Below, piece by piece: positions 1-7,450 of a stretch of 27,466 nt of DNA. The position numbers and the translations under genes were made by a program. Within the stretch, counting starts at the first letter, position 1. Each line of letters starts with the position of its first letter. A model generated the notes under the pieces. That model was not told the origin of the DNA and ran no database searches. It was given only the letters and a program-made list of their open reading frames with translations. Source of the stretch: Sulfurimicrobium sp964552675 (GTDB taxonomy: Bacteria > Pseudomonadota > Gammaproteobacteria > Burkholderiales > Sulfuricellaceae); assembly GCA_964552675.1 (NCBI GenBank), contig CAZKHJ010000032.1:1-27466 (forward strand). The letters are read 5' to 3'.

Positions 1-488
1 CCTACTTCATCGCCGCCCACCCCGGCACCACCGACGAGGACATGCTCAACCTGGCGCTGTGGCTGAAAGCCAACGGCTTCCGCCCCGACCAGGTACAGGC
101 CTTCCTGCCCACCCCGATGGCACTGGCCTCGACCATGTACCACACCCACCGCAACCCGCTGAAGAAAGTCACGCGCAGCAGCGAGGAAGTGCCCATCCCC
201 CTGGGAGAGCGCCAGCGCCGCCTGCATAAAGCATTTTTGCGCTACCACGACGCCAACAACTGGCCGCTGCTGCGCGAGGCCCTGAAGCGCATGGGCCGGG
301 CCGACCTGATCGGTAATGGGAAGCGCCACCTGGTACCGCACTGGCAGCCGGCCGGGACGGGGAATGCGGTGGAAGGCGTGCGCCGCCCCGGCCAGCAAGC
401 TCAGGCAGCGAAAAAAGCTAGCCCTGCCACAGCGCGTCCACGCGCTGGCGCAAAGCCGGCAAAACGTCCTGCTCGAACCAGGGGTTGA
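1..488 (+). CDS. ygiQ: YgiQ family radical SAM protein, C-terminal part
   Basis: Only the last ~161 codons lie in the window; the frame is open from base 3 and ends in TGA. The visible part begins with YFIAAHPGTTDEDM and continues with QVQAFLPTPMALASTMYHT, typical of the C-terminal third of YgiQ-type (UPF0313) radical SAM proteins after the SAM barrel. A C-terminal DUF3362-like segment and a basic, probably disordered tail rich in Lys, Arg, Ala and Pro follow. The Cys motif that binds the Fe-S cluster would lie upstream of the window. The molecular function of YgiQ is not established. The last 71 bases overlap the 3' end of the opposite-strand glycosylase gene. Family call is confident; function is unknown. 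Confidence 0.9.
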   Translation, partial: YFIAAHPGTTDEDMLNLALWLKANGFRPDQVQAFLPTPMALASTMYHTHRNPLKKVTRSSEEVPIPLGERQRRLHKAFLRYHDANNWPLLREALKRMGRADLIGNGKRHLVPHWQPAGTGNAVEGVRRPGQQAQAAKKASPATARPRAGAKPAKRPARTRG

Positions 489-1002
489 GTTTAAACCAGC
501 GCTGATTGCGCGGGCTGGGATGCGGCAGGGGAAGGAAATCCGGCAGGTATTCCTGCCACGCCTGCACCGTGGCGCCCAGGGTCTTTTTGGCACGCCTGCC
601 GAGATAATAGGCCTGCGCGTAACTGCCCACCAGCAGCGTCAGGCGCAGCTGCGGCAACTGGGCACACAGTTGCGGGTGCCACAGCGGGGCGCATTCCGGG
701 CGCGGCGGCAGATCGCCGTGGGCGCCGGTGCCGGGATAGCAGAAAGCTGTGGGAATGATGGCGATGCGCTGCTCGTCGTAAAACGCCGCGCGCGGCATGT
801 TCAGCCACAGGCGCAAGCGGTCGCCGGAAGGATCGTTCCACGGAATTCCCGTCTCGTGCACGCGCCGCCCCGGCGCCTGCCCCACGATCATCAGCCGTGC
901 ATTTTCCGCCGCGCGCAGGACCGGCTTCGGGCCCAGCGGCAGATATGCCTCGCACACGCGACAGGCGCGGATTTGTTGCAGCAAGGCATCAAGATTGGAC
1001 AT
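418..1002 (-). CDS. Uracil-DNA glycosylase superfamily protein, family-4-like variant
   Basis: This is a 194-residue protein of the uracil-DNA glycosylase superfamily, whose members cut damaged bases from DNA. Motif A is G41-Q-A-P-G45 and motif B is H161-P-S-P-R-N166. Four cysteines, C14, C17, C88 and C104, have the C-x2-C ... C-x15-C spacing of the [4Fe-4S] ligands of family 4 enzymes. Family 4 normally has GEAPG; here Glu is replaced by Gln, so activity is uncertain. The ATG at 1002 is chosen because it puts the cysteines at family-like positions; a TTG 33 bases upstream is the alternative. No strong Shine-Dalgarno sequence is visible. It is the last gene of the minus-strand run after nadA and overlaps ygiQ tail to tail. 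Confidence 0.8.
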   Translation of the reverse strand: MSNLDALLQQIRACRVCEAYLPLGPKPVLRAAENARLMIVGQAPGRRVHETGIPWNDPSGDRLRLWLNMPRAAFYDEQRIAIIPTAFCYPGTGAHGDLPPRPECAPLWHPQLCAQLPQLRLTLLVGSYAQAYYLGRRAKKTLGATVQAWQEYLPDFLPLPHPSPRNQRWFKLNPWFEQDVLPALRQRVDALWQG

Positions 1003-1051
1003 GACGTAACGGCAGTGCCGCCCGTGTTCTAACAATAGAGCCGAAAATGCA

Positions 1052-2149
1052 TCAGGAGGCGTCGAGCATCCGCTGCAAGGCCAGTCTGGCCAGCTCGGCT
1101 TCCTGCGGCGGCACCCTGATCTGGTTCAGCACTTTGCCCTCGGCCAGATTTTCCAGCGTCCAGGCCAGGTGCTGGGGGTCGATGCGCGCCATGGTGGAGC
1201 ACATGCACACCGTCGAGGACATGAACTGGACCGTTTTACCCTCGGCCTTGAAACGGTTGGCGAGACGATTGACCAGATTCAGTTCGGTGCCCACCAGCCA
1301 GTGCGTGCCGGGAGCCGCTTCGGCAATGGTCTTGATGATGTATTCGGTGGAGCCGACATAGTCGGACAGCTGGCACACCTCGAAGCTGCACTCGGGGTGG
1401 GAAATGACCAGTCCGTCCGGGTGCTGTTCGCGGAATTTGTGGATATGCTGCGGCTGGAACATCTGGTGCACCGAGCACAGTCCTTTCCACAGGATGATCC
1501 TGGCTTTTTTGATCTGCTCCGGCGTCAGGCCGCCCATGGGCTGGTCATAGTCCCACAGCACCATTTCGTCGAGCGGGATGCCCATCTTGTAGCCACTCCA
1601 GCGTCCCAGATTCTGGTCGGGAAAGAACAGCACTTTCTCGCGCCGGGCAAACGACCATTCGAGGATTCTGGTGGCGTTGCTGGAGGTACAGACGATGCCG
1701 CCGTGCTCGCCGCAAAAGGCTTTCAGATCGGCGGCAGAATTGATATAGGTTACCGGCGTGATGCTCTCGTCCGGATCAAGTACCGTTTTCAACTCGCGCC
1801 AGGCGCGCTCGACCTTGGCCAGCGTGGCCATGTCCGCCATGGAACAGCCGGCGGAAAGATCGGGCAGGATGGAAATCTGCTCCGGGCGGGACAGGATGTC
1901 CGCCACCTCGGCCATGAAGTGCACGCCGCAGAAAACGATATATTCCGCCTCCGACGCCGCTGCCTGACGCGACAGCTTGAGCGAGTCGCCGGTGAAATCG
2001 GCGTGACAGATTACGTCATCGCGCTGGTAGTGATGCCCCAGGATTACCAGGCGGTTGCCCAGTCTGGCCTTGGCGGCGAGGATGCGCGCCTGGCAGTCGT
2101 CATCCGGCAGCTGGCTGAAACGGTCGAAGGTAATCGGGCTGACTTGCAT
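1052..2149 (-). CDS. nadA: Quinolinate synthase NadA
   Basis: NadA condenses iminoaspartate with dihydroxyacetone phosphate to quinolinate, the second step of de novo NAD synthesis in the cytosol. The 365-residue protein has the expected length. It carries GHHYQ (38-42), SAGCSMADM around C102, GLCSVHQ around C225 and VCMCSTM around C315/C317. C102, C225 and C317 are the likely [4Fe-4S] ligands; the E. coli enzyme uses three equivalent cysteines, the last in a C-x-x-C-x-x-C stretch. It follows purE by about 26 bases on the same strand and is probably co-transcribed with it. No nadB or nadC is in the window. Confidence 0.97.
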   Translation of the reverse strand: MQVSPITFDRFSQLPDDDCQARILAAKARLGNRLVILGHHYQRDDVICHADFTGDSLKLSRQAAASEAEYIVFCGVHFMAEVADILSRPEQISILPDLSAGCSMADMATLAKVERAWRELKTVLDPDESITPVTYINSAADLKAFCGEHGGIVCTSSNATRILEWSFARREKVLFFPDQNLGRWSGYKMGIPLDEMVLWDYDQPMGGLTPEQIKKARIILWKGLCSVHQMFQPQHIHKFREQHPDGLVISHPECSFEVCQLSDYVGSTEYIIKTIAEAAPGTHWLVGTELNLVNRLANRFKAEGKTVQFMSSTVCMCSTMARIDPQHLAWTLENLAEGKVLNQIRVPPQEAELARLALQRMLDAS

Positions 2150-2175
2150 GGTGTGGCTTCACATCGGGAGAAAAT

Positions 2176-2727
2176 TTATTTGCTCAGTTTTGCCAGTGCC
2201 TCGTCCGCTGTCTGTTCGTAACGGGCACGTTCCTTTTTTGCGGCCTCTTCAAGCGCCAGATTGATTTCCGGGTATTTCAGCGCCAGGATGCGCGCGGCCA
2301 GCATGGCGGCATTTTTTGCGCCATCCACCGCCACGGTGGCGACCGGCACCCCCGGCGGCATCTGCACGGTCGAAAGCAGCGCATCCAGACCGGAAACCAC
2401 GCCGCCCGAAAGCGGCAGGCCGATCACCGGCAGACGGGTGTGTCCGGCAATCACCCCGGCCAGATGGGCCGCCATGCCGGCGCAGCCGATCAGCACCTGC
2501 ACACCTTCCCGGTGGGCACGGTCGATATAGGCTGTCACCTTGTCCGGGGTGCGGTGGGCAGAAGCCACCACGATCTCGCTGGCAATGCCCAGTTCGCTCA
2601 GGGTATCGCGCACCTTGACCACAGTGGGCAGATCGTTGGGGCTGCCGGTGAGGATGCCGACCAGTATTTTTGGCTGCGCGGCGCTCTTGCGGGCGGGCGC
2701 CTTTTTGACAGGGACTTTCGTTGCCAT
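2176..2727 (-). CDS. purE: PurE, 5-(carboxyamino)imidazole ribonucleotide mutase / AIR carboxylase
   Basis: PurE makes carboxyaminoimidazole ribonucleotide in purine synthesis. Visible motifs are GSPNDL (S29, D32), SAHRTP with the catalytic-type H58, AAHLAG, GLDALLSTVQMP and GAKNAAMLAA. The start ATG is preceded by AGGAG at good spacing, so the ~20-residue Lys/Ala/Pro-rich N-terminal extension before ILVGILTGS is probably real. The 183-residue length exceeds the usual ~165. The first motif differs from the common GSKSDW form. No purK neighbour is present, so whether the substrate is N5-CAIR (class I) or AIR plus CO2 (class II) cannot be decided from context. purC lies immediately upstream, with a gap of about 20 bases, suggesting a purine operon. 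Confidence 0.95.
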   Translation of the reverse strand: MATKVPVKKAPARKSAAQPKILVGILTGSPNDLPTVVKVRDTLSELGIASEIVVASAHRTPDKVTAYIDRAHREGVQVLIGCAGMAAHLAGVIAGHTRLPVIGLPLSGGVVSGLDALLSTVQMPPGVPVATVAVDGAKNAAMLAARILALKYPEINLALEEAAKKERARYEQTADEALAKLSK

Positions 2728-2747
2728 GTTCTTCTCCTGGACAGGAA

Positions 2748-3629
2748 TCAGGAAGTCAGGCGCGCCAGCGCCTCGCGGTATTTCTCACCGGTTTTTGCCG
2801 CCACTTCGGCTGGCAGTTCCGGCCCCGGCTCTTTTTTGTTCCAGCCGCTGGCTTCGAGCCAGTCGCGCACATACTGCTTGTCGAAGCTGGGCGGATTGGC
2901 GCCGGGCTGGTACTGGTCCGCCGGCCAGAAGCGGGAGGAATCGGGGGTCAGCGCCTCGTCGATGAGATAGAGCTTGCCCGCCTGGTCCAGGCCGAATTCG
3001 AATTTGGTGTCGGCGATGATGATGCCCCGGGTCAGTGCATATTCGGCAGCTTCCTTGTAGAGCGCGATGGCCGCATCGCGCACCTGGGCGGCCAGCGCCT
3101 GGCCGAGCAACTCCTCGGCCTGGGCAAAGCTGATGTTCTCGTCATGGGCGCCCATTTCGGCCTTGGTGGAAGGCGTGAACAGCGGTTCAGGCAGCTTGTC
3201 GGCCTCGCGCAAACCGGCGGGAAGGGGAATGCCGCATACGCTGGCGGTTTTCTGGTATTCCTTCCAGCCCGAGCCAACCAGGTAGCCGCGTACGATAGCC
3301 TCGATCGGCAGCGGCTTGAGCCTTTTCACCACGGTGGCACGGCCGCGCACCTGGCCCTGCTCTTCCGGTGCGACCACCAATTCAGGCGACACGCCGGTGA
3401 GCTGGTTGGGCAGAATGTGCTTGAGTTTGTCGAACCAGAAGTTGGACACCGCCGTGAGCACCTCGCCCTTGCCGGGGATGGGCGTGGGCAGGACCACGTC
3501 GAAGGCGGACAGGCGGTCGGTGGTGACGATCAGCAGCAGTTCGTCATCGATGTCATAGATATCGCGCACCTTGCCACGGTTAATCAGGTCGAGGCTTTTG
3601 ATGCTGGACTGGTACATTGGAGTCGTCAT
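2748..3629 (-). CDS. purC: Phosphoribosylaminoimidazole-succinocarboxamide synthase (SAICAR synthase)
   Basis: PurC ligates aspartate to CAIR using ATP in purine synthesis, acting directly after PurE. The 293-residue protein is the longer form found in many beta-proteobacteria and in yeast, against ~237 in E. coli. Motifs seen are NRGKVRDIYD near the N-terminus, TTDRLSAFD, LPIEAIVRGYLVGSGW and IIADTKFEFG, the last two being family signatures. The ATG at 3629 (MTTPMYQSS) follows a GGGAA sequence. The reading frame could extend to a TTG at 3671, but that start has no support. It sits between the Nudix gene and purE on the same strand. Confidence 0.97.
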   Translation of the reverse strand: MTTPMYQSSIKSLDLINRGKVRDIYDIDDELLLIVTTDRLSAFDVVLPTPIPGKGEVLTAVSNFWFDKLKHILPNQLTGVSPELVVAPEEQGQVRGRATVVKRLKPLPIEAIVRGYLVGSGWKEYQKTASVCGIPLPAGLREADKLPEPLFTPSTKAEMGAHDENISFAQAEELLGQALAAQVRDAAIALYKEAAEYALTRGIIIADTKFEFGLDQAGKLYLIDEALTPDSSRFWPADQYQPGANPPSFDKQYVRDWLEASGWNKKEPGPELPAEVAAKTGEKYREALARLTS

Positions 3630-3698
3630 AGATTGCGTTCCCGAATCGACATTTGGTTTGATCTTGCCCAAACAGGGCGCGGATATTTTATCCGTTTT

Positions 3699-4148
3699 TC
3701 ATTCAGTGTTGCCGGCCATCTCCGGCAGTTTCTCGATTGCTGCCACATTGGTCCAGGAAAACGCCGTTTCTGCCGCTTCCCGCCATGGCAGCCAGAGCGC
3801 ATTCAGATGCTCGCGCGGCGCCAGCCTGACCGGCTGCGGTTGCGGCAGGCACAGGCCGAACACATGCTCGGTGTTATGACTGACCCCGGGCGCATAGCGG
3901 TGCCGCCATTCCTGGTAGATTTCGAACACGTTTTCCATGTTCCAGTCGGTGAGCGCATACTGCGATGCCTCAAGGCCGGTTTCCTCGGCCACTTCACGGA
4001 TCGCTGTCTGCACCAGTGTTTCGCCCGGGTCACAACTGCCCGTCACCGATTGCCAGTAACCGGGGTGATCGGCGCGTTCCAGCAGCAACACCTGCAAATC
4101 GGGCGTGTAAATGACGACCAGGACGGAAACGGGAGTTTTGTAAGCCAT
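3699..4148 (-). CDS. nudB: Nudix hydrolase, dihydroneopterin triphosphate diphosphatase (NudB-like)
   Basis: The 149-residue protein has a complete Nudix box, G37-x5-E43-x7-R51-E52-x2-E55-E56-x-G58-L59, which binds Mg2+ and hydrolyses a nucleoside diphosphate-type bond. The opening MAYKTPVSVLVVIY, the TGSCDPGE segment and the EHVFGLCLP stretch are NudB-like. NudB is the folate-pathway enzyme that removes pyrophosphate from dihydroneopterin triphosphate. The ATG at 4148 is chosen because the protein then begins as in the family; the frame upstream runs back through the rhodanese gene end. A link between folate and the neighbouring purC/purE is plausible but inferred. The Nudix call is secure; the exact substrate is not. 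Confidence 0.85.
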   Translation of the reverse strand: MAYKTPVSVLVVIYTPDLQVLLLERADHPGYWQSVTGSCDPGETLVQTAIREVAEETGLEASQYALTDWNMENVFEIYQEWRHRYAPGVSHNTEHVFGLCLPQPQPVRLAPREHLNALWLPWREAAETAFSWTNVAAIEKLPEMAGNTE

Positions 4149-4167
4149 CCTGGCCAGGTGCCCGCGC

Positions 4168-4548
4168 TTATTCGAAATTGATCTGTTCTGGTTTCTCGGT
4201 GGGCCGCTGCTCGGTATTCCACTGATCAAAGCCGCCCAGCAGGGAAACCACATCGGTGTAACCCAGCCGGTGCAGCTGCACGGCAGACAAGGCCGCGCGA
4301 CCGCTGGTCCGGCAATAGATCAGCAAAGAAGCATCGCGCGGAGCGGCCTCCGGCACCATGCCGATCTTGAATTCCAGAATCCCGCGCGGAATGTTGATTG
4401 CGCCGGGCAAATGCCCTGCGGCATACTCGTCATACTCACGCACGTCCAGCACCACACGCTTGCCGAGCAGCGCCTGTGCTTCGTCACAGGTCACTTCCCT
4501 GATCTGGGATTTGGCTTCGACCACCAGGTCATGAGGGGTTACGGGCAT
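4168..4548 (-). CDS. Single-domain rhodanese-like sulfurtransferase
   Basis: This 126-residue cytosolic protein consists of one rhodanese domain. The active-site loop is C79-R-T-S-G-R84, with C79 as the persulfide-forming cysteine, and LDVREYDEYAAGHLPGA (34-50) is the typical CH2A-like segment before it. GHLPGAINIPRG and GGFDQW are conserved in the family. A GGAG sequence precedes the ATG at suitable spacing. The gene lies 22 bases after aspS and 19 bases before nudB and is probably in the same transcript. The sulfur donor and acceptor cannot be told from the sequence; a tRNA thiolation or general sulfur-relay role is only a guess. Confidence 0.93.
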   Translation of the reverse strand: MPVTPHDLVVEAKSQIREVTCDEAQALLGKRVVLDVREYDEYAAGHLPGAINIPRGILEFKIGMVPEAAPRDASLLIYCRTSGRAALSAVQLHRLGYTDVVSLLGGFDQWNTEQRPTEKPEQINFE

Positions 4549-4570
4549 ATCAATTCTCCAATTCTGGGGT

Positions 4571-6370
4571 TCAGTTGTTGCCGACTTCGACTTGCGTCTG
4601 CACCTGCTGGCGCAGGCGAATGTGCAGCTCGCGCAACTGTTTCTCGTCCACGGTGTTGGGCGCCTGGGTCATCAGGCAGGCGGCGCGCTGGGTCTTGGGG
4701 AAGGCGATCACGTCGCGGATCGACTCGGCACCGGCCATCAGCGTCACCAGACGATCGAGGCCAAAAGCCAGACCACCGTGGGGAGGCGCGCCATATTGCA
4801 GCGCGTCGAGCAGGAAGCCGAATTTTTCCTGCGCTTCCGCGTCACTGATATTGAGCGCCTGGAACACCTTGGCCTGCACGTCCTGGCGGTGGATACGCAC
4901 CGAGCCGCCGCCCACTTCCCAGCCGTTCAGCACCATGTCGTAGGCCTTGGAAAGCGCCTTGCCGGGATCGCTGGAGAGCAGATCCTCGTGGCCGTCGGCG
5001 GGCGAGGTGAAGGGGTGATGCAGAGCCGCCCAGCGGTTGTTTTCCTCGTCGCGCTCGAACATCGGGAAATCCACCACCCACAAGGGTTTCCAGCCGGGTT
5101 CGGCGAGACCGCGCTCGTGCCCTACCTTGGCGCGCAGGGCACCGAGCGCTTCGTTCACGATTTTGGCCTTGTCGGCACCGAAGAAGATCAGGTCGCCATC
5201 GGTGGCGCCGGTACGCTCGATAATCGCCTTCAGAGCGGCGTCATCCAGGTTCTTGACGATGGGGGACTGCAGGCCGTCACGGCCCTTGGCTACTTCGTTG
5301 ACCTTGATGTAGGCCAGGCCCTTGGCGCCGTAGATGCCGACGAAGGCGGTGTAATCATCAATTTCCTTGCGCGACAGCGCGCCGCCGCCCGGCACCTTGA
5401 GCGCTGCCACGCGGCCGCCTTCCATGTCGGCTGCACCACGGAATACCTTGAACTCGACCGATTTCATCACGTCAGTCAGCTCGGTCAGTTCCAGGTTGAC
5501 GCGCATGTCGGGCTTGTCGGAGCCGTAACGGCCCATGGCCTCGCTGTAGGGCATGCGCGGGAAGGGATTGGGCAGGTCGATATCCATCACGGTCTTGAAC
5601 ATGCCACGGATCATGGTTTCCACCGTGTCCATGATCTCGTTTTCGCTCATGAACGAGGTCTCGATATCGACCTGGGTGAATTCCGGCTGGCGGTCGGCGC
5701 GCAGGTCCTCGTCGCGGAAGCACTTGGTGATCTGGAAATAACGGTCGAAGCCAGCCACCATCAAAAGCTGCTTGAAAATCTGCGGCGATTGCGGCAAGGC
5801 AAAGAAATGGCCCGGATGCACGCGGCTCGGCACCAGGTAGTCGCGCGCGCCTTCCGGTGTGGAGCGGGTCAGCATCGGGGTTTCGATTTCCATGAAACCG
5901 TGCTGGTCGAGGTAATCGCGCAGGGTTTTGGAAACACGGTAGCGCAGCTTCATGTTCTCCTGCATCACCGGGCGGCGCAGGTCGATGTAGCGGTGCGTCA
6001 GGCGCACATTCTCGGACAGGTTGTCGTCATCGAGCTGGAACGGCGGCGTGGCGGAGGCATTGAGTATCTCGATGCCGTCGGCGATGACCTCGATTTCGCC
6101 GCTTGGCAGGTTGGGATTGACGGTTCCCTCCGGGCGCGGGTTGACGCGGCCGGTGACTTTCAGCACGAACTCGTTGCGGATTTTCTCGGCGATGGCGAAG
6201 GTATCCACCTTGTCCGGATTGCAAACCACCTGCACCAGGCCCTCGCGGTCGCGCAGGTCGATGAAGATCACACCGCCATGGTCGCGGCGGCGGTGCGCCC
6301 AGCCGGACAGGGTGACGGTTTGTTGCAAATGGGCGCTGTTGACCGCGCCGCAGTAATGAGTACGCATCAT
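4571..6370 (-). CDS. aspS: Aspartyl-tRNA synthetase, predicted non-discriminating (Asp/Asn)
   Basis: This 599-residue class II aminoacyl-tRNA synthetase charges tRNA with aspartate. It has an N-terminal OB-fold anticodon domain (HRRRDHGGVIFIDLRDREG), class II motifs including STPEGARDYLVPSR and CFRDEDLRADRQPEFTQ, a bacterial GAD insertion, and a C-terminal FGLDRLV motif 3. Numbered from the first of two adjacent ATGs, residues 31 and 82 are His and Gly. This pair occurs in the Pseudomonas aeruginosa enzyme, which also charges tRNA-Asn; E. coli has Leu at the first position. The enzyme therefore probably makes Asp-tRNA-Asn for amidation by GatCAB (inference). The start could be either ATG, 6370 or 6367. 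Confidence 0.97.
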   Translation of the reverse strand: MMRTHYCGAVNSAHLQQTVTLSGWAHRRRDHGGVIFIDLRDREGLVQVVCNPDKVDTFAIAEKIRNEFVLKVTGRVNPRPEGTVNPNLPSGEIEVIADGIEILNASATPPFQLDDDNLSENVRLTHRYIDLRRPVMQENMKLRYRVSKTLRDYLDQHGFMEIETPMLTRSTPEGARDYLVPSRVHPGHFFALPQSPQIFKQLLMVAGFDRYFQITKCFRDEDLRADRQPEFTQVDIETSFMSENEIMDTVETMIRGMFKTVMDIDLPNPFPRMPYSEAMGRYGSDKPDMRVNLELTELTDVMKSVEFKVFRGAADMEGGRVAALKVPGGGALSRKEIDDYTAFVGIYGAKGLAYIKVNEVAKGRDGLQSPIVKNLDDAALKAIIERTGATDGDLIFFGADKAKIVNEALGALRAKVGHERGLAEPGWKPLWVVDFPMFERDEENNRWAALHHPFTSPADGHEDLLSSDPGKALSKAYDMVLNGWEVGGGSVRIHRQDVQAKVFQALNISDAEAQEKFGFLLDALQYGAPPHGGLAFGLDRLVTLMAGAESIRDVIAFPKTQRAACLMTQAPNTVDEKQLRELHIRLRQQVQTQVEVGNN

Positions 6371-6428
6371 GGTTGAATCCGATTCGAGTTTTTACAGGCG
6401 CCTAAACGGCGGAAACAAAAAAGGGGGA

Positions 6429-6434
6429 ATTATA
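6429..6434 (-). promoter_or_regulatory. -10-like TATAAT in the aspS 5' gap
   Basis: The 81-base gap between the DUF502 gene and aspS holds a perfect TATAAT on the minus strand, about 60 bases before aspS. No good -35 lies 16-18 bases further upstream; at 17 bases the hexamer is GACTGA. It may be a weak or activator-dependent promoter giving aspS extra transcription. It could also be chance. Confidence 0.3.
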
Positions 6435-6451
6435 CCCGAGAGCTAGACAAA

Positions 6452-7069
6452 TCAGTCGCCAGGATAGGTAACTGATACAGGAGGTTTCTTCGGCGCCACT
6501 ACACCCATGGAAACAATGGCCTTGAGCGCATCATCCACGCTCATGTCGAGTTCGATGGTGTCGCCCTTCCTGACATAGAAATAGAAGCCATTGACCGGGC
6601 TGGGCGTGGTGGGAATGAAGACACCCACATATTCTTCGTCAAACTGGGCCGCCACAACGCCCGGCACATTGGTCTGGAAAGCCAGCGACCATGCCTGCGG
6701 ATGGGGATAGCGCACCAGCAGCACCTTGCGGAAGGCTTCACCACTGCCGGAAAAAAGGGTATCGCTGACCTGCTTGACGCTGTAGTAAATCGACTTGACT
6801 ACCGGGATGCGCGCCAGCAAGGCCTCCCAGAAGCGCACCAGGCGCTGGCCGATGAAATTGGCGGCAAGCACGCCGGTCAGGAAAATCACCAGCAGGGTCA
6901 GGATTGCGCCGATTCCGGGGATATTCAGCCCCAGCAACGCCAGCGGGCGCAAGGACTCGGGCACCAGCAACAGGCTCTGATCCAGAGTACCGATCAGCAG
7001 ATCGAGCACCCAGACAGTGATGACCAGGGGCACCCAGATCAGCAGTCCGGTGATGAAGTAGCGTCTCAT
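6452..7069 (-). CDS. DUF502 family inner-membrane protein
   Basis: This 205-residue protein starts MRRYFITGLLIWVPLVITVWV. It has two clear membrane segments, at about residues 5-27 and 45-70, separated by a short polar stretch. A conserved soluble C-terminal region follows, containing IPVVKSIYYSVKQ, PHPQAWSLAFQTN and GVFIPTTPSPVNGF, which is characteristic of DUF502 proteins. The molecular function is not known to me. It lies between the FmdB-type gene and aspS on one strand, with a gap of about 63 bases before it and 81 after. This neighbourhood suggests co-transcription but does not reveal a role. Confidence 0.9.
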   Translation of the reverse strand: MRRYFITGLLIWVPLVITVWVLDLLIGTLDQSLLLVPESLRPLALLGLNIPGIGAILTLLVIFLTGVLAANFIGQRLVRFWEALLARIPVVKSIYYSVKQVSDTLFSGSGEAFRKVLLVRYPHPQAWSLAFQTNVPGVVAAQFDEEYVGVFIPTTPSPVNGFYFYVRKGDTIELDMSVDDALKAIVSMGVVAPKKPPVSVTYPGD

Positions 7070-7132
7070 GACGCCGCACCGGTTTTGCGCACCTCAGCGC
7101 GGGGGGCGGGTGTGCACATCCTGACTGGCAAC

Positions 7133-7378
7133 TCAGTGGCAGGCACAGCCGCCGCCACAGCCACCGGCGGGCTTCGCTTCTTCCTTGGGCCGGGAGCCGC
7201 CCTTGAAATCGGTCTGATACCAGCCACCGCCCTTGAGCTGGAAACCGGCTGCACTCAGCATCTTGCCAAAAGTGTCCTTGCCGCACTCGGGGCAGGTAGT
7301 GAGCGGCGCGTCACTCATTTTCTGAATGTATTCCTTCTGGAATCCGCAATCCACACAACGATATTCATAAATAGGCAT
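7133..7378 (-). CDS. FmdB-type zinc ribbon protein
   Basis: This 81-residue protein of the FmdB/CxxC_CxxC_SSSS type begins MPIYEYRC and carries two Cys pairs, C8-x2-C11 and C29-x2-C32, that form a zinc ribbon. The C-terminus is Gly/Cys-rich (C74, C78, C80, H81) and could bind a second metal. The ATG at 7378 is chosen because MPIYEY is the conserved start and GGGAG lies just upstream; the frame extends seven codons further. FmdB was named as a putative regulator of formamidase/methylamidase, but most homologues have no proven role. It sits between ssb and the DUF502 gene. Confidence 0.9.
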   Translation of the reverse strand: MPIYEYRCVDCGFQKEYIQKMSDAPLTTCPECGKDTFGKMLSAAGFQLKGGGWYQTDFKGGSRPKEEAKPAGGCGGGCACH

Positions 7379-7450
7379 CACAAGCTCCCTGCAAATCAAG
7401 AAATGATGGAGGTTAAAGTGGGGACAATACCCATCCGGTTCAAGATGTTT

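Noticed and set aside
418..500. Terminator for the minus-strand run ending at the glycosylase gene
   Set aside because: No stem followed by a T tract is visible on either strand near the two stops.
1169..2221. A 350-codon plus-strand frame antisense to nadA
   Set aside because: Antisense shadow of a conserved enzyme gene, no motif seen.
3655..3671. Upstream TTG start for purC
   Set aside because: Would add 14 unconserved residues and has no ribosome-binding site; the ATG at 3629 fits the family better.
3684..3712. Promoter for purC around TAAAAT in the nudB-purC gap
   Set aside because: The hexamer 17 bases upstream is GGCAAC, too far from a -35 consensus; the palindrome GGATA/TATCC there is short and probably chance.
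2721..4181. A 486-codon open frame on the plus strand across purC and nudB
   Set aside because: It lies antisense to two well-conserved genes with clear families, crosses their boundary and has no recognisable domain; it is an effect of high GC content.
4592..6376. A 594-codon open frame antisense to aspS
   Set aside because: Complete mirror of aspS with no family features; long antisense frames are common in GC-rich genes.
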